Origin: Streptomyces virginiae
Lineage (GTDB): Bacteria > Actinomycetota > Actinomycetes > Streptomycetales > Streptomycetaceae
Reading direction: 5' to 3'
Assembly (NCBI RefSeq): GCF_000720455.1
Contig: NZ_JOAK01000012.1
Coordinates: forward strand, 248,001 to 312,000
Length of the DNA stretch: 64,000 nucleotides
Made by a program: the position numbers and the translations under genes. The notes below the pieces were generated by a model that saw only the letters and a program-made list of their open reading frames with translations, searched no databases and was not told where the DNA came from. Of the stretch, positions 26,523 to 34,265 are shown piece after piece; the stretch's first letter is position 1; every line of letters begins with the position of its first letter.

Positions 26523-28205
26523 GTGCAGCGTCACCGCGTCATGATTTCGGCTGCCGTCGTAGCGGCAGTCATCGGCTTCGTACCGACCGCGGCCCAGGCC
26601 GCAGACCAGCCCGCGCAGCGCCAGGGGAGCGCAGCCGCGGCGACGGACGCCGTCAAGGCCGCCGCGGCGAAGTCCGCCGTCTTCCACAGCCCGGCGGAGC
26701 GTACGGTCCGCACGTCCGGCAAGGCAGCGGCCGCTCCGCAGGCCGCGGGTGCCGCGGGTGCCGCGGGTGCCGCGGGTGCCGCGAAGGGCAACGCCGGCCT
26801 CGGCGTCGACCTGCGCGCCTCGGCCACCTCGGCGCACGGATTCAGCCTTGCGTCCCAGATCACCAGCGCCGCCGGCGCGCCCGTCAAGGTCGACATCGAC
26901 TGGGGCGACGGCAAGACCGACACCGAGCACGTCACCGGGGCGAAGCTGCTGACCTCGAAGCACACCTTCGCCGAGGTCGGGAGCCACAAGGTCACGGTCA
27001 CCCTGACCGACCAGGACAACAACGTCACCGCCACCAACAGCGTCGACGTCCAGGCCGCCGGCTCGAAGTTCACCCCGCACGCACCGACCCGGCTGCTGGA
27101 CACCCGCTCCGGGATCGGCGGCAGCAACCGTCCGGTCACCCCGTACGGCGTGGCCCGCGTGAAGGTCGGCGGCAACAGCGGCATCCCGGACGACGCGACC
27201 GCCGTGGCGCTCAACCTCACCGTCGTCAGCCCCCGTTCCGGCGGCCACATCACGGCCTACCCGTCGGGCACCGAGCAGCCGACCACCTCCAACGTCAACT
27301 TCACCGCGGGCCAGACCGTGCCGAACATGACGATCGTGCCGGTGGGCGCGGACGGCTACGTCGAGCTCGTCAACCGCAGCTACGGCGACGTGGACCTGCT
27401 CGCGGACGTCACCGGCTACTTCAGCCACTCCGCCGGCGCCGGCGGCTACACCGCGCTGGAACCGACCCGCATCGTCGACAGCCGCGCGGGCCTCGGCACC
27501 TGGGGTCAGGTCGCCGGGCAGAGCCAGTTCCCCGTCCAGGTCGCCGGCCGCGGAGCGATCCCGTCCTCCAACGTCACCGCCGTCGCCCTCAACGTCACCG
27601 TCACCGGCCCTCGCGGCGCCGGCCACCTGACGGTCTTCCCGAGCGGACAGCAGGCGCCCGGCACGTCGAACGTGAACTTCGGCGCCAACCAGACGATCGC
27701 GAACTCGGTGATCGTCCCGGTCGGCCCGGACGGCCAGATCAACATCCGCAACGGCGCCTGGGACCCGGCCGACGTGGTCGTGGACGTCGTCGGCTACTAC
27801 ACCCCCAACGGCGGGGCCGCCTACCTGCCGGTGCTGCCGACGCGGCTGCACGACTCCCGCGAGTGGGACTGGCCGGTGGAGGGCCAGGACTACCGCTGGC
27901 TGCCGCTGGCGGACGGCAAGCCGAACAACACGGCGTACGTCCTGAACACGACGGTCACCAACACCCGCGGCAGCGGTCACCTCTCGGTCGCCCCGGACCC
28001 GAACACCTGGGCGCAGTACGACAACGACACGTGGAAGCCGCCGACCGCGCCGAACTCCTCGAACCTGAACTGGACGAAGGGCGCGACCGTCCCGAACCTG
28101 GTCCAGGCGAGCACCGGCAAGACCGGCGTCATCGACTTCTGGAACCGGGGCTGGGAGCCCGCGGACCTCGTGGTCGACATGTTCGGCGTCTACCAGCAGA
28201 ACTGA
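26523..28205 (+). CDS. Secreted PKD-domain protein with three repeat domains
   Basis: The protein has 560 residues. A Sec signal peptide is visible (MQRHRVMISAAVVAAVIGFV, cleavage probably after AAQA). A low-complexity Ala/Gly stretch (about 74-87) is followed by a PKD-like beta-sandwich (about 95-178, DIDWGDGKT). Three repeats of about 115 residues come next, each opening with PTRLLDTRSG, PTRIVDSRAG or PTRLHDSRE and containing an AVALNVTV strand, a GHLTVFPSG loop, an SNVNF block and DVVGYY. These repeats occur in secreted actinobacterial proteins with presumed cell-surface or polymer-binding roles; no catalytic residues are evident. The GTG start has a strong site (AAGGGGGGACC). It stands alone, with a hairpin on each side, and is probably not part of the PKS cluster. 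Confidence 0.8.
   Translation: MQRHRVMISAAVVAAVIGFVPTAAQAADQPAQRQGSAAAATDAVKAAAAKSAVFHSPAERTVRTSGKAAAAPQAAGAAGAAGAAGAAKGNAGLGVDLRASATSAHGFSLASQITSAAGAPVKVDIDWGDGKTDTEHVTGAKLLTSKHTFAEVGSHKVTVTLTDQDNNVTATNSVDVQAAGSKFTPHAPTRLLDTRSGIGGSNRPVTPYGVARVKVGGNSGIPDDATAVALNLTVVSPRSGGHITAYPSGTEQPTTSNVNFTAGQTVPNMTIVPVGADGYVELVNRSYGDVDLLADVTGYFSHSAGAGGYTALEPTRIVDSRAGLGTWGQVAGQSQFPVQVAGRGAIPSSNVTAVALNVTVTGPRGAGHLTVFPSGQQAPGTSNVNFGANQTIANSVIVPVGPDGQINIRNGAWDPADVVVDVVGYYTPNGGAAYLPVLPTRLHDSREWDWPVEGQDYRWLPLADGKPNNTAYVLNTTVTNTRGSGHLSVAPDPNTWAQYDNDTWKPPTAPNSSNLNWTKGATVPNLVQASTGKTGVIDFWNRGWEPADLVVDMFGVYQQN
26742..26783 (+). repeat. In-frame 9-bp tandem repeat
   Basis: GCCGCGGGT is repeated four times followed by a partial copy, encoding Ala-Ala-Gly units between the signal peptide and the PKD domain of the secreted protein. 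Copy number is likely to vary by slippage and to change linker length without breaking the frame. Confidence 0.85.
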
Positions 28206-28233
28206 CCCACCGGGCGGACCGAGCCCTCACGAC

Positions 28234-28274
28234 CGTGCCCCGGGAACAGCCGTACAGGCCGTTCCCGGGGCACG
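28234..28274. terminator. Bidirectional terminator hairpin
   Basis: A perfect 14-bp stem (28234-28247 with 28261-28274) with a 13-base loop lies between the convergent stops of the secreted protein and the metallophosphoesterase genes. Confidence 0.85.
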
Positions 28275-28279
28275 GCCCG

Positions 28280-29593
28280 TCATACGGGCAGCGGCGAGCG
28301 CAGCTCCAGCAGGGTGATCTCCGCCGGGGCGCCGACGCGGACCGGCGGGCCGAAGAAGCCCGCGCCGTTCGTCACGTACACCTGGGTGTCCTCCACCCTG
28401 CCGAGCCCGGAGTTGACCGGGTTGGCCAGTGAGGTGACCGCGGTCAGCGGGAACATCTGCCCGCCGTGGGTGTGTCCGGACAGCTGGAGGTCCACCCCGT
28501 GCCGGGCCGCCTCGTCGGCGAAGACCGGCTGGTGGGCGAGGAGCACCACGGGGCGCGAGAGGTCCCGCCCGCCCAGGGCCCGGCCGAGGTCCGGCCCCCG
28601 GCCGAACTCCTCCCCCGCCAGGTCCTCGACGCCGGCCAGGTCCAGGTACGCGCCGTTGTGGCGGATCTCCACGCGTTCGTTCACCAGCGGGCGCACCCCC
28701 ACGTTGCGCATCTCGTCGAGCCAGTCCTCGACCCCGTCGTAGAGGTACTCGTGGTTGCCGGTGACGAAGAAGTTCCCGTACCGGGACTCGAGCGCCTTCA
28801 GCGGCCGGGCCGCCGGTCCCAGCTGGGACGCCGTGCCGTCGGCCAGGTCACCGACGATCGTCACCAGGTCGGCCTGGAGCCCGTTGACCATCCGGACGAT
28901 CCGCTCGGTGTGGGCGCGCCCGAGCAGCGGCCCCAGGTGGATGTCGCTGACGACGGCGATCCGCAGGCCGGCCAGGCGCGGGTTCACCTTGGAGAGGGTG
29001 ACCGGCACGCGGGTGACCAGCGGGTCGCCGAGGGCCGAGGACATGCCGTAGCCCGTCGTGCCGAGGGCGGTGACCCCGGCCACGGTGCCCACCGCGCGGC
29101 CGAGGAACAACCGCCTGCCGAGCAGCAGTCGGTCTTCCTCCCCCGGCGCGGCGGGCTCCGGTTCGGCCGCGGCCGGCACGGGTGCCGCCGCGGCCTCGGG
29201 CGTCGCGGCCTCGGGCGCGGCGGCCGCCGTCACGGGAACCCGTACCGGCGCCGGACCGGCCTGCTGCCCGGCGCTCCGCCGCCACCCGCGCAGGATCAGG
29301 GCCCGCGGCAGCTCCAGTACCGCGAGCGCCAGCAGCAGGTAGAGCAGTACGCCGATCAGGGTGTAGCCGGGCCACGCCAGGAACCGGCCGCCTCCCCCGC
29401 CCGAGGGGTCGAACAGCGGGGTGAGCATCCGGGTCGCGGGAGCCAGCAGCGCCGACAGCACGACGACCGGGGTCGCCAGCCGCCGGGCCGTGGTCCGGGG
29501 CCGCGTCGTGTCACGGACGAGCCGGATCCACAGGTAGTAGTGGACGACGGCGGAGCCCGCCAGCATCAGCGCCCACAGTCCGATTCCCAGCAT
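28280..29593 (-). CDS. Membrane-anchored metallophosphoesterase (YkuE/YaeI-like)
   Basis: Membrane protein of 437 residues with an external calcineurin-like phosphoesterase. Two or three hydrophobic segments lie in the first 105 residues (LWALMLAGSAVVHYYLWI; TLIGVLLYLLLALAVLEL). An Ala/Pro/Glu linker is followed by a further hydrophobic, signal-like stretch (RAVGTVAGVTALGTTGYG). The metal-binding motifs then appear in order: SDIHLG, GDLAD, GNHEY and SGHTHGG. Relatives act on lipid or nucleotide phosphoesters at the membrane surface. It begins 27 bases after the stop of the MMPL gene upstream and is probably the last gene of the same operon. A link to lipid-like export by the MMPL proteins is only contextual. 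Confidence 0.88.
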   Translation of the reverse strand: MLGIGLWALMLAGSAVVHYYLWIRLVRDTTRPRTTARRLATPVVVLSALLAPATRMLTPLFDPSGGGGGRFLAWPGYTLIGVLLYLLLALAVLELPRALILRGWRRSAGQQAGPAPVRVPVTAAAAPEAATPEAAAAPVPAAAEPEPAAPGEEDRLLLGRRLFLGRAVGTVAGVTALGTTGYGMSSALGDPLVTRVPVTLSKVNPRLAGLRIAVVSDIHLGPLLGRAHTERIVRMVNGLQADLVTIVGDLADGTASQLGPAARPLKALESRYGNFFVTGNHEYLYDGVEDWLDEMRNVGVRPLVNERVEIRHNGAYLDLAGVEDLAGEEFGRGPDLGRALGGRDLSRPVVLLAHQPVFADEAARHGVDLQLSGHTHGGQMFPLTAVTSLANPVNSGLGRVEDTQVYVTNGAGFFGPPVRVGAPAEITLLELRSPLPV

Positions 29594-29620
29594 GTGTCTG
29601 TCTCCCTCGGACCTGGTGGA

Positions 29621-31924
29621 TCAGGAGCGGCCGGCGCGGACGCCGGCCCCGGCCGTGTCGGAGGTGGCGGCCGCCGGGCGCGCGGCCGGGGACGACTCGG
29701 AGATGCCGAACCGGTCGTGGAAGGCGCGCAGCGGCGCCGGAGCCCACCAGTTGGCCTGGCCCGCGAGCCGCATGGAGACCGGTACGAGGACCGCGCGGAT
29801 CAGGGTCGCGTCGACGAGGATCACGACGACCATGCCGATGCCGAGCATCTTGAGGAAGACGATCTCGGAGGAGGCGTACGTGGCGAACGACGCGGCGAGG
29901 ATGACGGCCGCCGAGGTGATCAGCGGTCCGCTGCGCTCCAGGCCGGCGGCGACGGCGCCCGCGTTGTCGCCGGTGAGGTCGTACTCCTCCTTGATCCGCG
30001 ACAGCATGAAGACCTCGTAGTCCATCGAGAGGCCGAAGGCCACGCAGAACATCAGGATCGGGATGCTGGGCTCGATCGAGCCGCTCGGTGTGAAGCCGAA
30101 CAGGTCGGCCAGGTTGCCCTCCTGGAAGATCCAGACGAGGACGCCGAACATCACGCCCATGCTCAGGGTGTTCAGGAGCATGGCCTTCGCCGGGAGCAGC
30201 ACGCTGCCGGTCATCAGGAACAGCACCAGGAAGGTGGTGACCAGGATCAGGCCGAAGACCAGCGGCAGCCGGTCGACCAGCTCCGCACGGAACTCGCTCA
30301 GCTCGGCGGGGTAGCCGCCGATCTTCACCGCGCCGCCTTCCGCGCCCCTGCCCGCGACGGTACGGATCTCGGCGTGGGCGCGGTCGATGTCCTGGGCGAC
30401 GGTGCGGTGGGTGGCGACGACCGAGTACCAGGTGTCGCGCTCGCTCGCGAACCGGCGGGCGGACTCACCCGGTTCGGCGATCTTCCGGCCCTTGGCGTAC
30501 GAGCCGGTGAGGGCGTCGACCTGGTGGATCCCGGCGATCCGGGACAGCTCGGCGGCGGTGGCGTCGATCGAGGCGCGGTTGGCGTCGGTCCCGGCCTGTC
30601 CGGTGCGCAGCACCTTGATCGCGCTCATCTCCTCGGCGGCGAAGTTGTCGAGGATCTGCTGCTGGACCACGCGGCTGGAGACGTCCCGGGGCAGCACCTG
30701 CGCGCCGGGCACGCCGAAGGTCAGGCCGAGGGCGGGCGAGGCCAGCCCGAGGAGCACCACCAGTGCGGGGATGCCGTAGAGCAGCGGGCGGCGCATCATG
30801 CGCAGCGCCGTGTGGTGCCACCAGCCCTGCGCGGGGCGGGTGTGCCCGTCCTCGTTCTTGCGCAGGACCTTGCGGCCGAGCCGGGCCAGGGCCGCGGGCA
30901 GGATCACGAGCGCGGCGAAGACCGAGGTCAGGACGGTGGCGACACCGGCGTACGCGAAGGAGCGCAGGAACGGGAAGGGGAAGAGGAGCAGGGCTGCCAG
31001 CGACAGGACCACGGTGAGGCCGCTGAAGGCGACGGTGCGGCCGGCGTGGGCGACGGACTGCTCGACGGCGTCGGGGACGCTGCGCCCGGCCCGCAGCTCC
31101 TCGCGGAAGCGGTTGATGACGAAGAGGCTGTAGTCGACGCCGAGGCCGATGCCCATCACCAGGGCCAGGTTGGCGGCGAAGGTGGAGACGTCGGTGAGGT
31201 AGGTGACGCCGCGCATCAGGGCCAGGGTGGTGATGACCGAGAAGAGGCCCATGCCGAGGGTGAGGAAGGCGGCCGAGAACCGGCGGTAGATCGCGAAGAG
31301 CAGGAGCAGGACGAGCGGGAAGACGATCATCTCGGCCCGCAGGAAGTCCTTGCGGGACTGCTCGGCGGCCTGCCGGAAGATCTCGTCGCCGCCGCCGACC
31401 TGGACCGTGACCTGGGCGCCGTCCCGGGTGAAGGCCGGGGAGATGTCCGCGAGCCGGGTCCGGGCCTCGGTCACCGTGCCCGCCATGCGGGCGATGATCA
31501 GGGCCTGCCTGCCGTCGTTGCCGCGCATGGCGGGGGAGTTGCCGCGCGACCAGTACGAGAAGACCTCGGCCACCCCGTCCTGCCCGGCCAGTTCCCGCTC
31601 CAGTGCGCGGCCTTCGGAGGCGACCGCTTCGCCGTCCACGGTGCCCTGCTTGGCGGTGACCATCAGCAGCACGCTGGGCGTGCCGGCGTCGAACTCCTTC
31701 TCCAGGAAGGCCCGGGTGGTCACGGATTCGGAGCCGGGGGTCTCGAAGCGGCTCAGGACCAGGCGGTTCATGGTGCCGGCGGCCAGGACGAGGCCCAGTA
31801 CGGCGAGGGCCACGCCGGCCCAGACGACGAGCCGGGACCGCGCTGCGGTCACCCGGCCCCAGCGCTGGAGGGCCGGTGGGCGGACGTGGGGGTCGAGGCG
31901 GTCGGACGTGTGTGTACGGGGCAT
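29621..31924 (-). CDS. MMPL-family (RND-type) transporter, first copy
   Basis: An RND-superfamily membrane transporter of 767 residues with the MMPL pattern: one N-terminal helix, an external domain of about 140 residues, five helices (with GLGVDYSLFVINRFREE), a loop, a second helix and external domain, and five more helices (with GLSMDYEVFMLSRIKEE). The aspartates in these two GxxxDY motifs are the proton-relay residues of the family. The start at ATG 31924 has AGAGAGCA upstream; a GTG at 31981 that overlaps the preceding stop would add 19 residues and cannot be excluded. MMPL proteins export lipids or hydrophobic small molecules. It shares the operon with a second MMPL gene and an AfsA-like synthase, so export of a lipid-like product is a fair guess. 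Confidence 0.9.
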   Translation of the reverse strand: MPRTHTSDRLDPHVRPPALQRWGRVTAARSRLVVWAGVALAVLGLVLAAGTMNRLVLSRFETPGSESVTTRAFLEKEFDAGTPSVLLMVTAKQGTVDGEAVASEGRALERELAGQDGVAEVFSYWSRGNSPAMRGNDGRQALIIARMAGTVTEARTRLADISPAFTRDGAQVTVQVGGGDEIFRQAAEQSRKDFLRAEMIVFPLVLLLLFAIYRRFSAAFLTLGMGLFSVITTLALMRGVTYLTDVSTFAANLALVMGIGLGVDYSLFVINRFREELRAGRSVPDAVEQSVAHAGRTVAFSGLTVVLSLAALLLFPFPFLRSFAYAGVATVLTSVFAALVILPAALARLGRKVLRKNEDGHTRPAQGWWHHTALRMMRRPLLYGIPALVVLLGLASPALGLTFGVPGAQVLPRDVSSRVVQQQILDNFAAEEMSAIKVLRTGQAGTDANRASIDATAAELSRIAGIHQVDALTGSYAKGRKIAEPGESARRFASERDTWYSVVATHRTVAQDIDRAHAEIRTVAGRGAEGGAVKIGGYPAELSEFRAELVDRLPLVFGLILVTTFLVLFLMTGSVLLPAKAMLLNTLSMGVMFGVLVWIFQEGNLADLFGFTPSGSIEPSIPILMFCVAFGLSMDYEVFMLSRIKEEYDLTGDNAGAVAAGLERSGPLITSAAVILAASFATYASSEIVFLKMLGIGMVVVILVDATLIRAVLVPVSMRLAGQANWWAPAPLRAFHDRFGISESSPAARPAAATSDTAGAGVRAGRS

Positions 31925-31977
31925 GGTCTGCTCTCTGGACGAAGGGGCGGTGTGGGGGGAAAGGGGCCGGCGGCGGT

Positions 31978-33168
31978 TCACAGGCCGCGCGCGTCGAGCC
32001 AGGCGTCGATGCGGTCGAAGGTGGAGGCCGCGGAGCGGGCCATGGTGGCGTAGTGGCCGGCGCCGGGGACGGTGACGAGCTCGGTCGGGGCGCCGGTGAA
32101 CAGCCGCTGGTGGGCGGCGCCTCCGGTGACGCGGGCGTCCTCGTCCCCGTAGACCAGCAGGACCGGGACCTTGATCGAGCCCAGGTGCTCCAGGTCGGTG
32201 AAGACGGAGTCGAGCTGTGAGCTCATGTCGCCGCAGGGGTGCCGGTTCTGGTGCGGGGCGGCGGCGTCCATGACGCGCTGCTCGGTGTCGTGGAAGTTGC
32301 CCCGGCGGAACTGGTCCGGTCCGAGGTCGTAGTAGACGTAGCCGCTCGGGTCGGAGGGCTCACTGCTGGGCTGGCCGCCCGCCATGCAGCCCTGGAGGGC
32401 GCCGAAGAAGCGGGTGTTGGCCTCGGGGGTCAGGCCCCGGTCGGTCCAGTCCATGATCATCAGGCCGTCGACGGCGCCGAAGGAGTACGCCTCGATCTGC
32501 GCGACCTGACCGCCGTTGGACTGCCCCGCCAGGGTGACCGTGTCGAAGCCCTGGGCCGTCTCCGGGCCCTCGGCGGGCTTCCCGCCGAGGGTGTACGTCC
32601 CGGCCCGCAGCTGCTGCACGATCTGGTGGGCGATGTCGGCCTCGGCTCCGATGCAGGTGTCGAAGCCGTCGGGGCGGTCGCTGGCGCCGTAGCCGAGCCG
32701 GTCGATCGTGACGGAGGCGTGCCCGCGCAGGGCCAGCTCCTCGGCGTAGTGGTAGCCGGGCACGTCGAGGCGCCAGTACCACTCGCCGGAGGCGATCCCG
32801 TGCTGGTAGAGGGTGACGGCCCGCTTGCCGCCCGCCCACACGGACGCGGGCGCGGTCAGGTGGCCGCTGATCCGCTGGGTCGCGCCGCTGGTGCGGCAAC
32901 CCGCCTTGCTCCCGTTGGTGTTGCGCACGGTGAAGCTGACGGGGACGTCCACGATGTGCCGTGCCGCGAGGCGCGCGGCCGTCGCCTTCGCGGCCGCCTC
33001 GGCCTCGGCCGGGGACGGCGGCACGGACACCGCCGCCGTGCCCGCGGCCGCTCCGGCGGCCGGGGCGTCGGCCGGGGTGTCGGCCGCGGCGGTCATGGCG
33101 GCGGCCACCGGACTCGCCAGGAGTGCGACGGCCGCACCCAGTACGGCGATCCGCTTGATGATGCTCAT
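31978..33168 (-). CDS. Secreted alpha/beta-hydrolase (lipase/esterase-like)
   Basis: A secreted hydrolase of 396 residues. It has a signal peptide (positively charged start, then AVLGAAVALLASPVAAA), an Ala/Pro-rich linker, and an alpha/beta-hydrolase fold: QHG oxyanion segment, nucleophile elbow GQSNGG, acid in YGDEDARV and histidine in GAGHYAT. Four cysteines outside the signal could form disulfides. The ATG overlaps the stop of the SDR gene (ATGA), so the two are coupled, and the following transporter gene overlaps or nearly touches its stop. The substrate is unknown; the family includes lipases, esterases and acyl-transfer enzymes. Its place in the AfsA-like operon suggests processing of an exported acyl product. 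Confidence 0.85.
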   Translation of the reverse strand: MSIIKRIAVLGAAVALLASPVAAAMTAAADTPADAPAAGAAAGTAAVSVPPSPAEAEAAAKATAARLAARHIVDVPVSFTVRNTNGSKAGCRTSGATQRISGHLTAPASVWAGGKRAVTLYQHGIASGEWYWRLDVPGYHYAEELALRGHASVTIDRLGYGASDRPDGFDTCIGAEADIAHQIVQQLRAGTYTLGGKPAEGPETAQGFDTVTLAGQSNGGQVAQIEAYSFGAVDGLMIMDWTDRGLTPEANTRFFGALQGCMAGGQPSSEPSDPSGYVYYDLGPDQFRRGNFHDTEQRVMDAAAPHQNRHPCGDMSSQLDSVFTDLEHLGSIKVPVLLVYGDEDARVTGGAAHQRLFTGAPTELVTVPGAGHYATMARSAASTFDRIDAWLDARGL

Positions 33169-34265
33169 GAGCTGCGCACCTTTCGTGCCGGCGCCGCGGC
33201 GGCCGGAAGCTGTCCCTGCGCCCGGTGCCAGGCGGCCTGGTCCGCGACGGTCTGTTCCAACGGGCGGAAACTCACGTCGAGTTCGCGCACCGCCCGGGCG
33301 GAGGAAACCCTCCTGTGGTGTCCTTCGAGGAGCGTGCGCATACCGGTCCGGGTGGCGACGGGCGCCACCCTGCGGGCCTTCGCCTGCCACTCCAGGAGCG
33401 AGGCGATCGTCATGGCCGCCGGCGCGGGCAGCCTGCGCGGCACCGTCCCGGTACCGGTCGCGCGTACGACCGCCGCGCAGATCTCGTGCAGCGGGTACCA
33501 GCTGCCGCCCGCGATCCAGCGCCCGCCACCGGCCTCCGGCGCGGCCGCGGCGACACACACGGCGGCCACGTCACGGGCGTCCACCAGGTGGTTGCCCGCC
33601 ACCGGCAGCGCCTTGATCCCGCCGCGCGCCACGGCCAGGAACAGCCGGCCCGCGGAGGTCGGTCCGGCGTCGCCGGGCCCCCACATCCAGGCGGGCAGCA
33701 CGAGCGGCACCCGCAGCCCGTACCGCTCGGCGAAACGGCCGGTCAGCCGCTCCGCGCGGATCTTGCTCGCCCGGTAGTGGTTGCCTCGGGAAGGGTCCCC
33801 GTTCGGGGTGTCCTCGTCCGCCGGCGCGTGCCGGTCCCCGCCGCCGAGCACGGCGATGGAGCTCGTCTGCACCACGGTGGGCACCTCGGCGTCCACCGCG
33901 GCCTTGAGCAGCTCCTCCACCGCGTCGACGTTGGTGCGGTAGAGCAGTTCCAGGTCGGGTCCGGGCTGGTAGTACTCGCGGAAGTACGCGGCCGTGTGGA
34001 TCACCGCGTCCATCCCGCGCAGGGCGCCGGCGTAGCTGTCGACGTCGTTGACGTCCCCGCCGACCAGCCGCAGTTGCGGGCAGTTCGGCAGCAGCCTGCG
34101 GGCGCGCTCGACGTCCCGGACCACGGCCGTCACCTCGGACCCGGCGGCGAGCAGCCGGGCGACGACGGCGTGCCCGAGCAGCCCCGTCGCGCCGGTGACC
34201 ATGACGGCGCCCGGCGCCGCGCGGCGCGGCGGCGCCGGTTCAGAGGGCGGCGGGTTCTCGGTCAT
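33165..34265 (-). CDS. NAD(P)-dependent epimerase/reductase (extended SDR)
   Basis: Extended short-chain dehydrogenase/reductase of 366 residues. The dinucleotide motif TGATGLLG is near residues 24-31, GGDVND follows, the catalytic YRASK lies near 170, and an upstream serine is in QTSSIAVLG. It resembles dihydroflavonol-reductase/3-beta-HSD-like reductases. The start is ATG 34265 with AAAGGA eight bases upstream, although this makes it overlap the preceding transporter gene by 26 bases. SDR reductases and epimerases recur beside AfsA homologues in butanolide loci (for example the jadomycin cluster), where they reduce the keto intermediate. That role is plausible here but not shown by sequence. 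Confidence 0.88.
   Translation of the reverse strand: MTENPPPSEPAPPRRAAPGAVMVTGATGLLGHAVVARLLAAGSEVTAVVRDVERARRLLPNCPQLRLVGGDVNDVDSYAGALRGMDAVIHTAAYFREYYQPGPDLELLYRTNVDAVEELLKAAVDAEVPTVVQTSSIAVLGGGDRHAPADEDTPNGDPSRGNHYRASKIRAERLTGRFAERYGLRVPLVLPAWMWGPGDAGPTSAGRLFLAVARGGIKALPVAGNHLVDARDVAAVCVAAAAPEAGGGRWIAGGSWYPLHEICAAVVRATGTGTVPRRLPAPAAMTIASLLEWQAKARRVAPVATRTGMRTLLEGHHRRVSSARAVRELDVSFRPLEQTVADQAAWHRAQGQLPAAAAPARKVRSS

Noticed and set aside
26523..28205. Part of the PKS cluster as a surface receptor for the product
   Set aside because: It is separated by 0.9 kb and a hairpin from the SARP gene and has no biosynthetic or transport feature.
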